DNA from: Myxococcales bacterium | Lineage (GTDB): Bacteria; Myxococcota; Myxococcia; Myxococcales; Anaeromyxobacteraceae | Reading direction: 5' to 3' | Assembly: GCA_021784995.1 (NCBI GenBank) | Contig: JAJYHA010000278.1 | Span: 1-5,791, forward strand | DNA: 5,791 nucleotides | Shown here: piece by piece, positions 1 to 5,778 of the stretch | How positions within the stretch are numbered: position 1 is the stretch's first letter | How the letters are laid out: each line of letters opens with the position of its first letter | Program-made: the position numbers and the translations under genes | The notes under the pieces: model-generated | The model's input: the letters and a program-made list of their open reading frames with translations, nothing else | The model's database searches: none | What the model was told of the DNA's origin: nothing

Positions 1-254
1 CTCTCGCCCGCGAGGGCCTCACGCTGGGCCCCCTCGAGATCTCCCACCGCGACGCCGCCGGGCTCCCGGGCGGCGCGAGCGGCGGCTCGAGCGGCAGCGC
101 GGGCGGCGACGCGCGGCGAGACGCCAGGCGGGAGGCGCAGGACGGCCGGCCCGACGCACTGCCCACCCCGGCGCCGCCGCGCCGGACCCGCGCCACCCTC
201 GCCGGGGCCCTCGCGCCCGCGGCGCACCCCGATCACGTCGACGTGAAGGCCTGA
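1..254 (+). CDS. fliK: Flagellar hook-length control protein FliK, C-terminal fragment (5' end outside window)
   Basis: Open reading frame entering from the left edge (first full codon at 3) and ending at TGA 252-254, giving the last 83 residues. It opens with LAREGLTLGPLEIS, which resembles the end of the FliK C-terminal domain, where an amphipathic helix leads to a 'GL.l..v.v' strand. An Ala/Gly/Arg/Pro-rich low-complexity tail follows and closes with HVDVKA, a style of ending common in FliK proteins ('VDVRA'). FliK is secreted through the flagellar export gate, measures the hook and triggers the switch to late substrates. The assignment rests largely on context: the stop lies 7 nt before flgD, and fliK-flgD-flgE is a common order. 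The catalytically important part of the domain lies outside the window, so this is a probable rather than certain call. Confidence 0.72.
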   Translation, partial: LAREGLTLGPLEISHRDAAGLPGGASGGSSGSAGGDARRDARREAQDGRPDALPTPAPPRRTRATLAGALAPAAHPDHVDVKA

Positions 255-261
255 GGAGACC

Positions 262-948
262 ATGGATCCCACCACCACCGTGTCCCCCACGTCCACCGCC
301 ACCGCCACCGCCGCCGGCGCGGCCCAGGCCTCGCAGGCGAGCGGCACGAGCTCGCTGGGAGAGAGCGACTTCCTGCGGCTGCTCACGGCCCAGCTCGCGA
401 ACCAGGACCCGTTGCAGCCGGTCGACAACCAGGCCTTCATCGCCCAGCTGGCGCAGTTCTCCAGCCTGGAGCAGCTGCAGGGCGTCTCGAGCCGGCTCGA
501 CAGCCTGTTGCTGGCGACCGCCTCGTCGGGCCAGCTCCAGGCGGCGTCGCTGGTGGGCAAGACCGTCAGCTACCGCGCGAGCGGGCTGACGCTGGTCCAG
601 GGCCAGCCGCCGCCCTCGCTCTCGGTGACGCTCGCCGGGCGCGCCGCCGTCGGCGCCGTCATCCAGGACGCGAGCGGGGCCACCGTGCGCACGCTCTCGC
701 TCGGGACGCAGGAGGCCGGCACCTTCGCGCTGGCCTGGGACGGCCGCGACGACCACGGCAACCAGCTCCCGCCCGGGTCCTACACGGTGCGCCTGTCGGC
801 CAAGGCCGCCGACGGCTCCAGCCCCGCCGTGAGCGCGGCCGCGGCCGGGACGGTGCAGGCGATCGACTTCAGCAGCGGCGCCGCGCAGCTCGTGATCGGC
901 GGCGCGCACGTGAAGATGTCGGACGTGGTGCAGGTCACGCAGTCCTGA
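262..948 (+). CDS. flgD: Flagellar hook-capping scaffold protein FlgD
   Basis: A 228-aa protein, close to the usual FlgD length. FlgD caps the growing hook outside the cell, promotes FlgE polymerisation and is discarded when the hook is complete. After a Thr/Ala-rich leader (1-30) comes the FlgD signature at about 34-72, including LTAQLANQDPLQPVDN (41-56) and AQFSSLEQL (64-72). A Gln/Ser/Ala-rich helix follows, then a beta-rich C-terminal half with the FlgD Ig-like motif LAWDGRDDHGNQLPPGSYTV (157-176). There is no cysteine and no cleavable signal peptide, as expected for a flagellar type III export substrate. The ATG at 262 is preceded by GAGGAG (253-258), which overlaps the fliK stop and so favours translational coupling. 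flgE follows 39 nt downstream. Confidence 0.96.
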   Translation: MDPTTTVSPTSTATATAAGAAQASQASGTSSLGESDFLRLLTAQLANQDPLQPVDNQAFIAQLAQFSSLEQLQGVSSRLDSLLLATASSGQLQAASLVGKTVSYRASGLTLVQGQPPPSLSVTLAGRAAVGAVIQDASGATVRTLSLGTQEAGTFALAWDGRDDHGNQLPPGSYTVRLSAKAADGSSPAVSAAAAGTVQAIDFSSGAAQLVIGGAHVKMSDVVQVTQS

Positions 949-965
949 CGCGCCCCGCGGGCGCG
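949..965 (+). other. GC-rich stem-loop in the flgD-flgE spacer
   Basis: Immediately after the flgD stop, CGCGCCC (949-955) pairs perfectly with GGGCGCG (959-965) around a 3-nt loop. The following bases (GATCGAATCG) contain no T run, so a strong intrinsic terminator is unlikely. A partial attenuator, a 3'-end stabiliser for flgD mRNA, or a chance palindrome in GC-rich DNA are all possible. The spacer also holds the flgE ribosome binding site AAAGGA at 976-981, which is clear of the stem. Confidence 0.4.
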
Positions 966-987
966 GATCGAATCGAAAGGATCCTCC

Positions 988-2277
988 ATGAGCCTCCTCA
1001 CCTCACTGTCGTCGGGCACCAGCGGCCTCGCCGCCGCGAGCATCGACCTCTCGGTCATCGGCGACAACATCGCCAACGCCAACACCATCGGCTTCAAGCA
1101 GGAGCGCGCCGATTTCGAGGACGCGCTGGCCCAGACCGTGGTCGGCGGCTCGGGAGAGATCGGCCTCGGGTCGCGCGTGGACGCGGTCCAGAAGATCATC
1201 ACGCAGGGGGCGCTGCAGACCACGGGCGTCTCGACCGACCTGGCGCTGCAGGGGAACGGCTTCTTCGAGGTGACCGGCACCACCACCTCCGGCGTCACGG
1301 GGACCTACCTGACGCGCGCCGGACAGTTCAGCGTCGACGCCACCGGCTACCTCGTGAACCCCGACGGGCTCCGGGTCCAGGGGTACGCCGCCGACGCGGC
1401 GGGCAAGCTGGGCAGCACCGTGGGCGACCTGCAGGTGGGGAGCGCCGGCTCGTCGCCGCACGCCACCGCCGCCGTCACCCTGAAGGCGAACCTGCAGGCC
1501 GACGCCGCGACCCCGGCCGCCGCGTGGGATCCCACCCAGCCGGCGGCGACCTCGAACTTCGCCAGCGGCACCACCATCTACGACTCGCTGGGCCAGGCCA
1601 CGCAGGTGCAGGTCTACTTCCGCCACACGGCGTCGGGCGGCTGGGACTACCACGCGCTCGTCGACGGGGCGGCGGTCCAGGGCGGCACGGCCGGGACGCC
1701 CGTGGAGATCGCGAGCGGCTCGCTCTCGTTCGACGCGCAGGGCCGGCTCCAGAGCGTGACGCCGGGCGCCGGCAGCTTCACCCCCGTGAACGCGGCCGCG
1801 CAGGCCTTGACCTTCGACTTCGGGGACCCCACCGCCACCGGCGGGACCGGGCTGGCCGGCGTCACGCAGTTCGCCTCCGACAGCTCCTCCACCTTCGTGA
1901 GCCAGGACGGCTATCCCTCCGGGCAGCTCTCGTCGGTGCAGATCGACAGCAAGGGCGTCGTGCAGGGAGTCTTCACCAACGGCCAGACGCGCGCGCTGGG
2001 CCAGGTGGGGGTGGTCCAGGTGGCCGCGCCGGGCATGCTCGAGCGCCAGGGCGGCAACCTCTACGCGGCGACGCTCGACTCCGGCGCCGCCGTGATGGGC
2101 GCCGCCGGCGAGGGCGGGCGGGCCCTCATCGCGTCCGGCTCCCTGGAGCAGTCGAACGTGGACATCGCCGACCAGTTCGTCCGCATGATCGCCGCCCAGC
2201 GCACCTTCGAGGCCAACTCCAAGACCATCACGACCGCGGACCAGCTCCTCTCCGAGCTCATCGCCATGAAGCGCTAG
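988..2277 (+). CDS. flgE: Flagellar hook protein FlgE
   Basis: A 429-aa protein, slightly longer than the roughly 400 aa of enteric FlgE. It polymerises into the extracellular hook, the universal joint between basal body and filament. The N-terminal D0 region carries the rod/hook signature LSVIGDNIANANTIGFKQER (21-40). The family motif around FSVDATGYLVNPDGLRVQGY (114-133) follows, then TLKANLQAD (164-172) and the FlgE-type domain with TTIYDSLGQATQVQVYFRHT (195-214). The C-terminal coiled-coil end has SNVDIADQFVRMIAAQRTFE (389-408) and finishes LLSELIAMKR. The FlgD neighbour and the central YDSLG domain argue for FlgE rather than the rod proteins FlgF/FlgG. There is no cysteine, which is usual for hook proteins. 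AAAGGA at 976-981 lies 6 nt before the ATG. This is the last flagellar gene of the block; the next gene is convergent. Confidence 0.96.
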   Translation: MSLLTSLSSGTSGLAAASIDLSVIGDNIANANTIGFKQERADFEDALAQTVVGGSGEIGLGSRVDAVQKIITQGALQTTGVSTDLALQGNGFFEVTGTTTSGVTGTYLTRAGQFSVDATGYLVNPDGLRVQGYAADAAGKLGSTVGDLQVGSAGSSPHATAAVTLKANLQADAATPAAAWDPTQPAATSNFASGTTIYDSLGQATQVQVYFRHTASGGWDYHALVDGAAVQGGTAGTPVEIASGSLSFDAQGRLQSVTPGAGSFTPVNAAAQALTFDFGDPTATGGTGLAGVTQFASDSSSTFVSQDGYPSGQLSSVQIDSKGVVQGVFTNGQTRALGQVGVVQVAAPGMLERQGGNLYAATLDSGAAVMGAAGEGGRALIASGSLEQSNVDIADQFVRMIAAQRTFEANSKTITTADQLLSELIAMKR

Positions 2278-2292
2278 GCCACGGCCCGCGAC

Positions 2293-2314
2293 CCCGCCGG
2301 CGGCGCCCGGCGGG
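2293..2314. terminator. Putative bidirectional stem-loop between convergent flgE and dtxR-feoA
   Basis: CCCGCCGG (2293-2300) pairs perfectly with CCGGCGGG (2307-2314) around a 6-nt loop, midway between two converging stop codons (2277 and 2333). Because it is a palindrome it could fold in either transcript. It lacks a T tract on either side, so it is not a textbook intrinsic terminator. In high-GC genomes such stems can still act with or without Rho. Position supports the call more than structure does. Confidence 0.45.
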
Positions 2315-2328
2315 CCCGGCGGGCCCGG
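2311..2328. repeat. Short tandem palindromic repeat, CGGGCCCGG x 2
   Basis: CGGGCCCGG occurs twice back to back (2311-2319 and 2320-2328), with a degenerate partial copy just before it. The repeat overlaps the right arm of the putative terminator and lets this region form alternative GC hairpins. It may be replication slippage in a GC-rich spacer; no function is evident. Confidence 0.4.
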
Positions 2329-2330
2329 GC

Positions 2331-3002
2331 TCAGGCCTCGACGCGCTTGACGTAGATCTCGCCCGCGATCTCCGGATCGAGGGCGATGGTGGTCTCGCCG
2401 ACCTCGATCACGTAGGAGGGCGCGCGCTGGCGGAGCCGGAGCTCGCTCCCCGGGATCACGCCCAGCGCCGCCAGGCGATCCATGCGGTCGTGGAAGCGCG
2501 GCGCGATGAAGACGATCCGCGCCGGGGCGCCGATCTCGAAGTGCGCCAGGCCGGTCACCAGGGGCCGCAGGGTCCGCTGGAGCGCCCCGCAGCAGGTGCC
2601 GCGCGGGATGGGCTTGCCGTGCGGGCAGGTGGGCGGATGGCCGAGGAGCGTGCAGACCGAGTCGGTCGCCTCGGGCGAGAGGATGTGCTCGAGCTCGCAG
2701 GCCTGGCTCTCCGTCGCGCCCTCCGAGAGCTGGAGCACGTCGCGGAAGAGCCGCTCGGCCAGCCGGTGGCGCCGCACGACGTCGCCCGCGCGGCGCTCCC
2801 CCTCGGCGGTGAGCGTCACGCGCGCGCCGTCGAGCACCACCAGCCCCTCCTGCTCCAGATCGCGGAGCTGTGCGGCGCCGACGCCGTCGGGGTGGCCAGC
2901 CGCGTGCGCCACCACCCCCTCCGAGCCGTCCCGGCCCTCCTCGCGCTCGGTGAAGATGGCCTCCAGCAGCTCCTCCGCCTGCTGCGCGCTCGCCTGCCTC
3001 AC
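2331..3002 (-). CDS. DtxR-type iron-dependent regulator with C-terminal FeoA (SH3-like) domain
   Basis: A 223-aa two-part protein. Residues about 8-75 look like a divergent winged helix (AEELLEAIF at 9-17; LEQEGLVVLDGARVTLTAEG at 49-68). Residues about 76-135 are a clear DtxR metal-binding/dimerisation domain: RRHRLAERLF (77-86), QACELEHILSPE (100-111) and LLGHPPTCPHGKPIP (119-133). Candidate metal ligands by analogy with DtxR are H79, E83, C102, E105 and H106. Extra cysteines are C117, C126 and the pair C137/C138. Residues about 149-223 are a FeoA-like domain (IGAPARIVFIAP; MDRLAALGVIPGSELRLRQR at 174-193), the module that in other bacteria is a separate small protein assisting FeoB. The GTG start at 3002 overlaps the upstream stop as GTGA and has GGAGGAGG 8 nt before it; extension to an ATG at 3176 would run through the Cys-rich gene in another frame. 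The likely role is an iron-responsive regulator and/or FeoB partner; whether it binds DNA is uncertain. Confidence 0.88.
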   Translation of the reverse strand: MRQASAQQAEELLEAIFTEREEGRDGSEGVVAHAAGHPDGVGAAQLRDLEQEGLVVLDGARVTLTAEGERRAGDVVRRHRLAERLFRDVLQLSEGATESQACELEHILSPEATDSVCTLLGHPPTCPHGKPIPRGTCCGALQRTLRPLVTGLAHFEIGAPARIVFIAPRFHDRMDRLAALGVIPGSELRLRQRAPSYVIEVGETTIALDPEIAGEIYVKRVEA

Positions 3003-3205
3003 GGGTGCGCCCTCCTCCGCTCGAGGATCGCCTTCAAGCGGCCCGCCAGGCCCGTCTCCTGCGGGAAGCCGTACCCGCACGACGGGCAGCAGACCACCCT
3101 GCAGCCGCGCGCCATCGGGCAGCTCGGGCGGCAGCCCTGCCCCTCGGCGTCGAACTCGGTCCCGCAGAGCGGGCACCGCTCCTGGCGGTGGACGACGGCC
3201 GGCAT
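2999..3205 (-). CDS. Small cysteine-rich FeoB-associated protein (probable metal-binding)
   Basis: A 68-aa soluble protein with eight cysteines: C11, C14, C25, C29, C35, C39, C40 and C43. They form CPLCG (11-15), a central GCRPSCPMARGC (24-35) and CCPSCGYGF (39-47). The two CxxC(G) knuckles flank the loop and suggest a zinc-ribbon or other metal site. A basic helix, GRLKAILERRR (55-65), ends the protein. There is no membrane segment, so it is not the usual membrane-anchored FeoB-associated Cys-rich protein, nor a winged-helix FeoC. Its ATG shares one base with the feoB stop (TGATG), with GAGGCGG (3214-3220) 8 nt upstream, and its TGA overlaps the next gene's GTG. Similar Cys-rich small proteins beside feoB exist in other anaerobes as far as I recall. 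A role in FeoB assembly, iron delivery or redox sensing is inference only. Confidence 0.8.
   Translation of the reverse strand: MPAVVHRQERCPLCGTEFDAEGQGCRPSCPMARGCRVVCCPSCGYGFPQETGLAGRLKAILERRRAHP
3011..3018 (-). promoter_or_regulatory. Ribosome binding site deciding the GTG start of the DtxR-FeoA gene
   Basis: On the minus strand GGAGGAGG sits 8 nt upstream of the GTG at 3002-3000, an ideal Shine-Dalgarno placement. It lies inside the end of the Cys-rich gene, so ribosomes ending at TGA 3001-2999 can restart at the overlapping GTG. This fixes the start despite a much longer open frame upstream. Confidence 0.8.
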
Positions 3206-5259
3206 CAGTAGAACCGCCTCATCAGGAAGTCGACCGCGGCGCCCACCGCCACCGAGAAGGGCAGGACGAAGGAGGCGATGGCGAGGCCGGTCCTCCAGCC
3301 CCGCTCCTTCAGGATCATGAAGAAGTTGGCGATGCAGGGGATGAAGAGCGTGATGGTGACCAGGGCGACCGTCACCTCGATCTGCATCTCGCGGGTCATG
3401 GTGCCCGCCTTCATGAAGGGCTCGTAGTGGAGGAAGAGGCCCGCGGCGGCGTAGTCGCGGCGGAGGAAGCCCAGGATGAAGGCGACCGCCGCCTCCGCGG
3501 GCAGGTGGAGCACGTTCACCACCACCGGCGCCGCCAGCCGCTCCAGCGCCGCGATGCCGTGCACGCGGTCCAGCCCCCAGAGCAGGAGCGTCCCCAGGAG
3601 GAAGAGCGGCAGCGCCTCGCGGAGGTACCACTCGATCCGGGCCAGCGTCTTCACGGCCACGTTCCCGGCCTGCGGGACCCGGAGCGGCGGCAGCTCGAGC
3701 ACGAAGTCGGAGCCGCGGCCGGGCAGCACGCGCGCGGCCAGCCAGCCGACGAGGAGGAGGGTCAGCGCCACCGAGCCCGCGAACCAGGCGGTGGCGCCCG
3801 GCGACAGCCCGGCCACCATGGCCAGGATCACCGCGAGCTGCGCGCTGCAGGGCACGGCCAGGGCGAGCAGCAGGGTGACGATCACGCGCTCCTTGCGCGT
3901 CTCCATGATGCGCGCGGTCATGGTGGCCATGGTGTCGCAGCCGAGCCCGAGGACCATGGGCAGGACCGCCTTCCCGTTGAGCCCCATCCACTTGAAGACG
4001 CGGTTCACCATCACCGCCAGGCGCGGGAGGTACCCCGAGTCCTCGAGCACGCTGAAGGCGACGAAGAAGGTGGCGACGATGGGGAGCACGATGGCCATGC
4101 CGTAGCTCAGGCCCATCGACACGACGCCGTACTTGCCCACCAGGAAGCCCGCGTGCTCCCGGAACGGCACGCCGGCCGGGCCGACCAGGAACTCCTGGAG
4201 CGGCTTCCACGGGACCAGCCAGCGCACGGCCGCGGTCAGCCACGGCACGAGCCGGTCGTAGAACACGGCGTTCTCGAGGAAGTCGACCGCCGTCTTGGCC
4301 CCGAAGACCCCCACGAACTCGTAGCAGGCCGCCAGGACCAGGGCGAGGACGGGGAGGCCGAGGAAGCGGTGCGTGGACCAGGCGCCCAGGCGCCGCGCCA
4401 GGTCGCTGGTGCTCGAGCGCTCGCCCCGCGAGACCACGGCGTCGTGGAGCTGGTCCACCACGGCCAGCCGCTCCCGCGAGACCACGAACCGGAGCGACTC
4501 CGGGTGGACGGCCGCGACCCGGCGGCGGATCTCCTCGATCCGGGCGGCGTCGGCGTCGGAGAGGCCCGTCAGGTGCTCGCGGATCGAGCCGTCCCCCACC
4601 AGCGCCATCACGGCCACGGCGCGCCGGCTCAGGCCGCCGCGCACCGGGAGGAGCGGCTCGAGCTCGGCCAGCGCCCCCTCGATGCCGTCGTCGTAGCGCG
4701 GCACGAAGGTGGATCGGCGCGCGGCGCCGAGGCGCTGCGCGAGCTGCGCGACGCCCTTGCGCTCGACGGCGACGGTCGGGACGACGTCCACGCCCAGGCG
4801 CTCCGCCAGCAGCGCGGCGTCCACGTGGATGCCGCGGCTCCCCGCCTCGTCCGCCATGTTGAGGGCGAGCACGAACGGCACCCCCGCCTCGGCGAGCTGC
4901 ACGGAGAGGAGGAGGCCGCGCCGCAGGTTCTTCGCGTCGCACACCTGCAGGCAGGTGTAGTCGTGCTCCCGCACGAGGATGTCGCGGGTGACCTGCTCGT
5001 CCTCCGACATGGGCGTCAGGTTGTTCGTCCCCGGCGTGTCCATCACGTGCCACGGCCTGCCCTCGATGATCGCGCTCCCGCGCGTCACCTCGACGGTGGT
5101 CCCGGGGTAGTTGGAGACGGTGACGTACCGCCCGGTGAGCGCGCCGAAGAGCACGCTCTTGCCGACGTTGGGGTTGCCCACCAGGATGACGCTGCGCGCG
5201 GCGGACACCACGCGCTTCTCCAGGGGCTCGCGGGCCGGCGCGGCGGCGGGCGGGGTCAT
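3205..5259 (-). CDS. feoB: Ferrous iron transport protein B (FeoB), GTP-binding inner-membrane transporter
   Basis: A 684-aa protein, shorter than E. coli FeoB (773 aa). It imports Fe(II) across the inner membrane. The cytosolic G domain has G1 GNPNVGKS (28-35), G2 in YPGTTVE (51-57), G3 DTPG (74-77) and G4 NMAD (134-137). The expected G5 Ser-Ala is not obvious (AVERKG, 164-169). A helical linker of about 180-290 leads to the membrane part. Hydrophobic segments begin near 299 and continue around 385-405, 457-482, 492-513, 550-566, 575-600, 628-650 and 657-680. The gate regions are present but variant: LEDSGYLPRLAV (405-416), GLGCDTMATMTAR (438-450), VPCSAQLAVI (469-478) and GFLRRDYAAAGLF (597-609). 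The ATG overlaps the fur stop as ATGA, with GGAGGGGG about 7 nt upstream. A longer open frame reaching 5520 would cover fur and is rejected. Substrate Fe(II) is by family; a different divalent metal is not excluded. Confidence 0.95.
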   Translation of the reverse strand: MTPPAAAPAREPLEKRVVSAARSVILVGNPNVGKSVLFGALTGRYVTVSNYPGTTVEVTRGSAIIEGRPWHVMDTPGTNNLTPMSEDEQVTRDILVREHDYTCLQVCDAKNLRRGLLLSVQLAEAGVPFVLALNMADEAGSRGIHVDAALLAERLGVDVVPTVAVERKGVAQLAQRLGAARRSTFVPRYDDGIEGALAELEPLLPVRGGLSRRAVAVMALVGDGSIREHLTGLSDADAARIEEIRRRVAAVHPESLRFVVSRERLAVVDQLHDAVVSRGERSSTSDLARRLGAWSTHRFLGLPVLALVLAACYEFVGVFGAKTAVDFLENAVFYDRLVPWLTAAVRWLVPWKPLQEFLVGPAGVPFREHAGFLVGKYGVVSMGLSYGMAIVLPIVATFFVAFSVLEDSGYLPRLAVMVNRVFKWMGLNGKAVLPMVLGLGCDTMATMTARIMETRKERVIVTLLLALAVPCSAQLAVILAMVAGLSPGATAWFAGSVALTLLLVGWLAARVLPGRGSDFVLELPPLRVPQAGNVAVKTLARIEWYLREALPLFLLGTLLLWGLDRVHGIAALERLAAPVVVNVLHLPAEAAVAFILGFLRRDYAAAGLFLHYEPFMKAGTMTREMQIEVTVALVTITLFIPCIANFFMILKERGWRTGLAIASFVLPFSVAVGAAVDFLMRRFY

Positions 5260-5777
5260 GGCAGCGCCCCCTCCCGGATCGGGCCGGCCCGCCGGCAGGC
5301 GGCGCAGCGGCCGTAGAGCTCGAGCCGGCGCCGGTCGATCTCGAACCCGTGGCGCCGGGCCACCCGCTCCTGCAGCTCGGACATGCGGTCGCTCTCGAAC
5401 TCGACGATCGCGCCGCAGGCGGTGCAGATCAGGTGGTCGTGCGCGTCCGGGTGGCGCCGGGTGGCCGGCTCGTACCGCGTCTGCCCATCGCCGAAGCGGC
5501 GCGGGACGGCCAGGCCGCACTCGGCCAGGAGCTTCATGGTCCGGTACACGGTGGCCACCGAGATGCGCGGGTCCTCCTCGCGGACGCGCGCCACCAGCTG
5601 CTCCACCGGGACGTGCCCGCCCATGGCGAAGAAGGCGTGCGCGATGGCCGCGCGCTGCCGCGAGTGCTTGAGGCCCCGCTGCTGGATCCGCTCCGCCAGC
5701 GCGGCGAGCGGATCGTCGGACCGGGACCGGGGCCGCGTCCCCTCGCCCTCCCGGCGCTGCTCCTGGACGTTCACCAT
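5256..5777 (-). CDS. fur: Fur-family ferric uptake regulator
   Basis: A 173-aa metal-dependent repressor with a charged extension of about 22 residues before the usual Fur start. The winged helix spans about 23-105, with the recognition helix in ISVATVYRTMKLLAECGL (72-89). The dimerisation domain starts at HDHLICTACG (113-122). The structural zinc cysteines C118/C121 and C158/C161 are all present. Aligned by eye with E. coli Fur, the H33/E81/H88/H90/E101 site is conserved as H55, E103, H113, H115 and E126. Glu at 126, where PerR has Asp, favours Fur over PerR. The second site appears lost (see findings). It is the first gene of the feo operon, and its TGA overlaps the feoB ATG. The ATG at 5777 has no Shine-Dalgarno, and the frame stays open to the window edge four codons upstream, so the start is provisional; GTG at codon 2 is the only close alternative downstream. 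Zur-type specificity cannot be excluded. Confidence 0.92.
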   Translation of the reverse strand: MVNVQEQRREGEGTRPRSRSDDPLAALAERIQQRGLKHSRQRAAIAHAFFAMGGHVPVEQLVARVREEDPRISVATVYRTMKLLAECGLAVPRRFGDGQTRYEPATRRHPDAHDHLICTACGAIVEFESDRMSELQERVARRHGFEIDRRRLELYGRCAACRRAGPIREGALP

Positions 5778-5778
5778 A

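Noticed and set aside
19..909. 296-codon minus-strand frame opposite fliK and flgD
   Set aside because: It is the antisense shadow of flgD, with an Arg/Gly-rich translation and no motif.
949..987. Possible sigma-54 or sigma-28 promoter before flgE
   Set aside because: No GG-N10-GC sigma-54 core or sigma-28-like pair could be recognised in the 39-nt spacer.
3003..3176. Upstream extension of the dtxR-feoA gene to an ATG
   Set aside because: It overlaps the Cys-rich gene; the GTG at 3002 has an ideal ribosome binding site and a GTGA overlap, and the extension adds only low-complexity residues.
1524..3320. 598-codon plus-strand frame spanning flgE and the convergent junction
   Set aside because: It overlaps flgE on the same strand and the minus-strand dtxR-feoA gene; its composition is biased and it shows no domain, unlike both real genes.
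2999..5053. 684-codon minus-strand frame that ends with the Cys-rich protein
   Set aside because: Only its last 68 codons from the ATG at 3205 look like a real protein; the upstream part is Arg/Pro/Ala-rich and overlaps feoB in a different frame.
2482..5316. Very long plus-strand open frame (944 codons) opposite the iron operon
   Set aside because: It lies antisense to feoB, the Cys-rich gene and dtxR-feoA, and its translation is low-complexity His/Arg/Glu/Gly-rich sequence with no recognisable domain. Long antisense frames are expected when codon third positions are nearly always G or C.
5260..5520. Upstream extension of feoB in its own frame
   Set aside because: It would overlap most of fur in another frame; the ATG at 5259 has a good ribosome binding site and gives the normal distance to the G1 motif.
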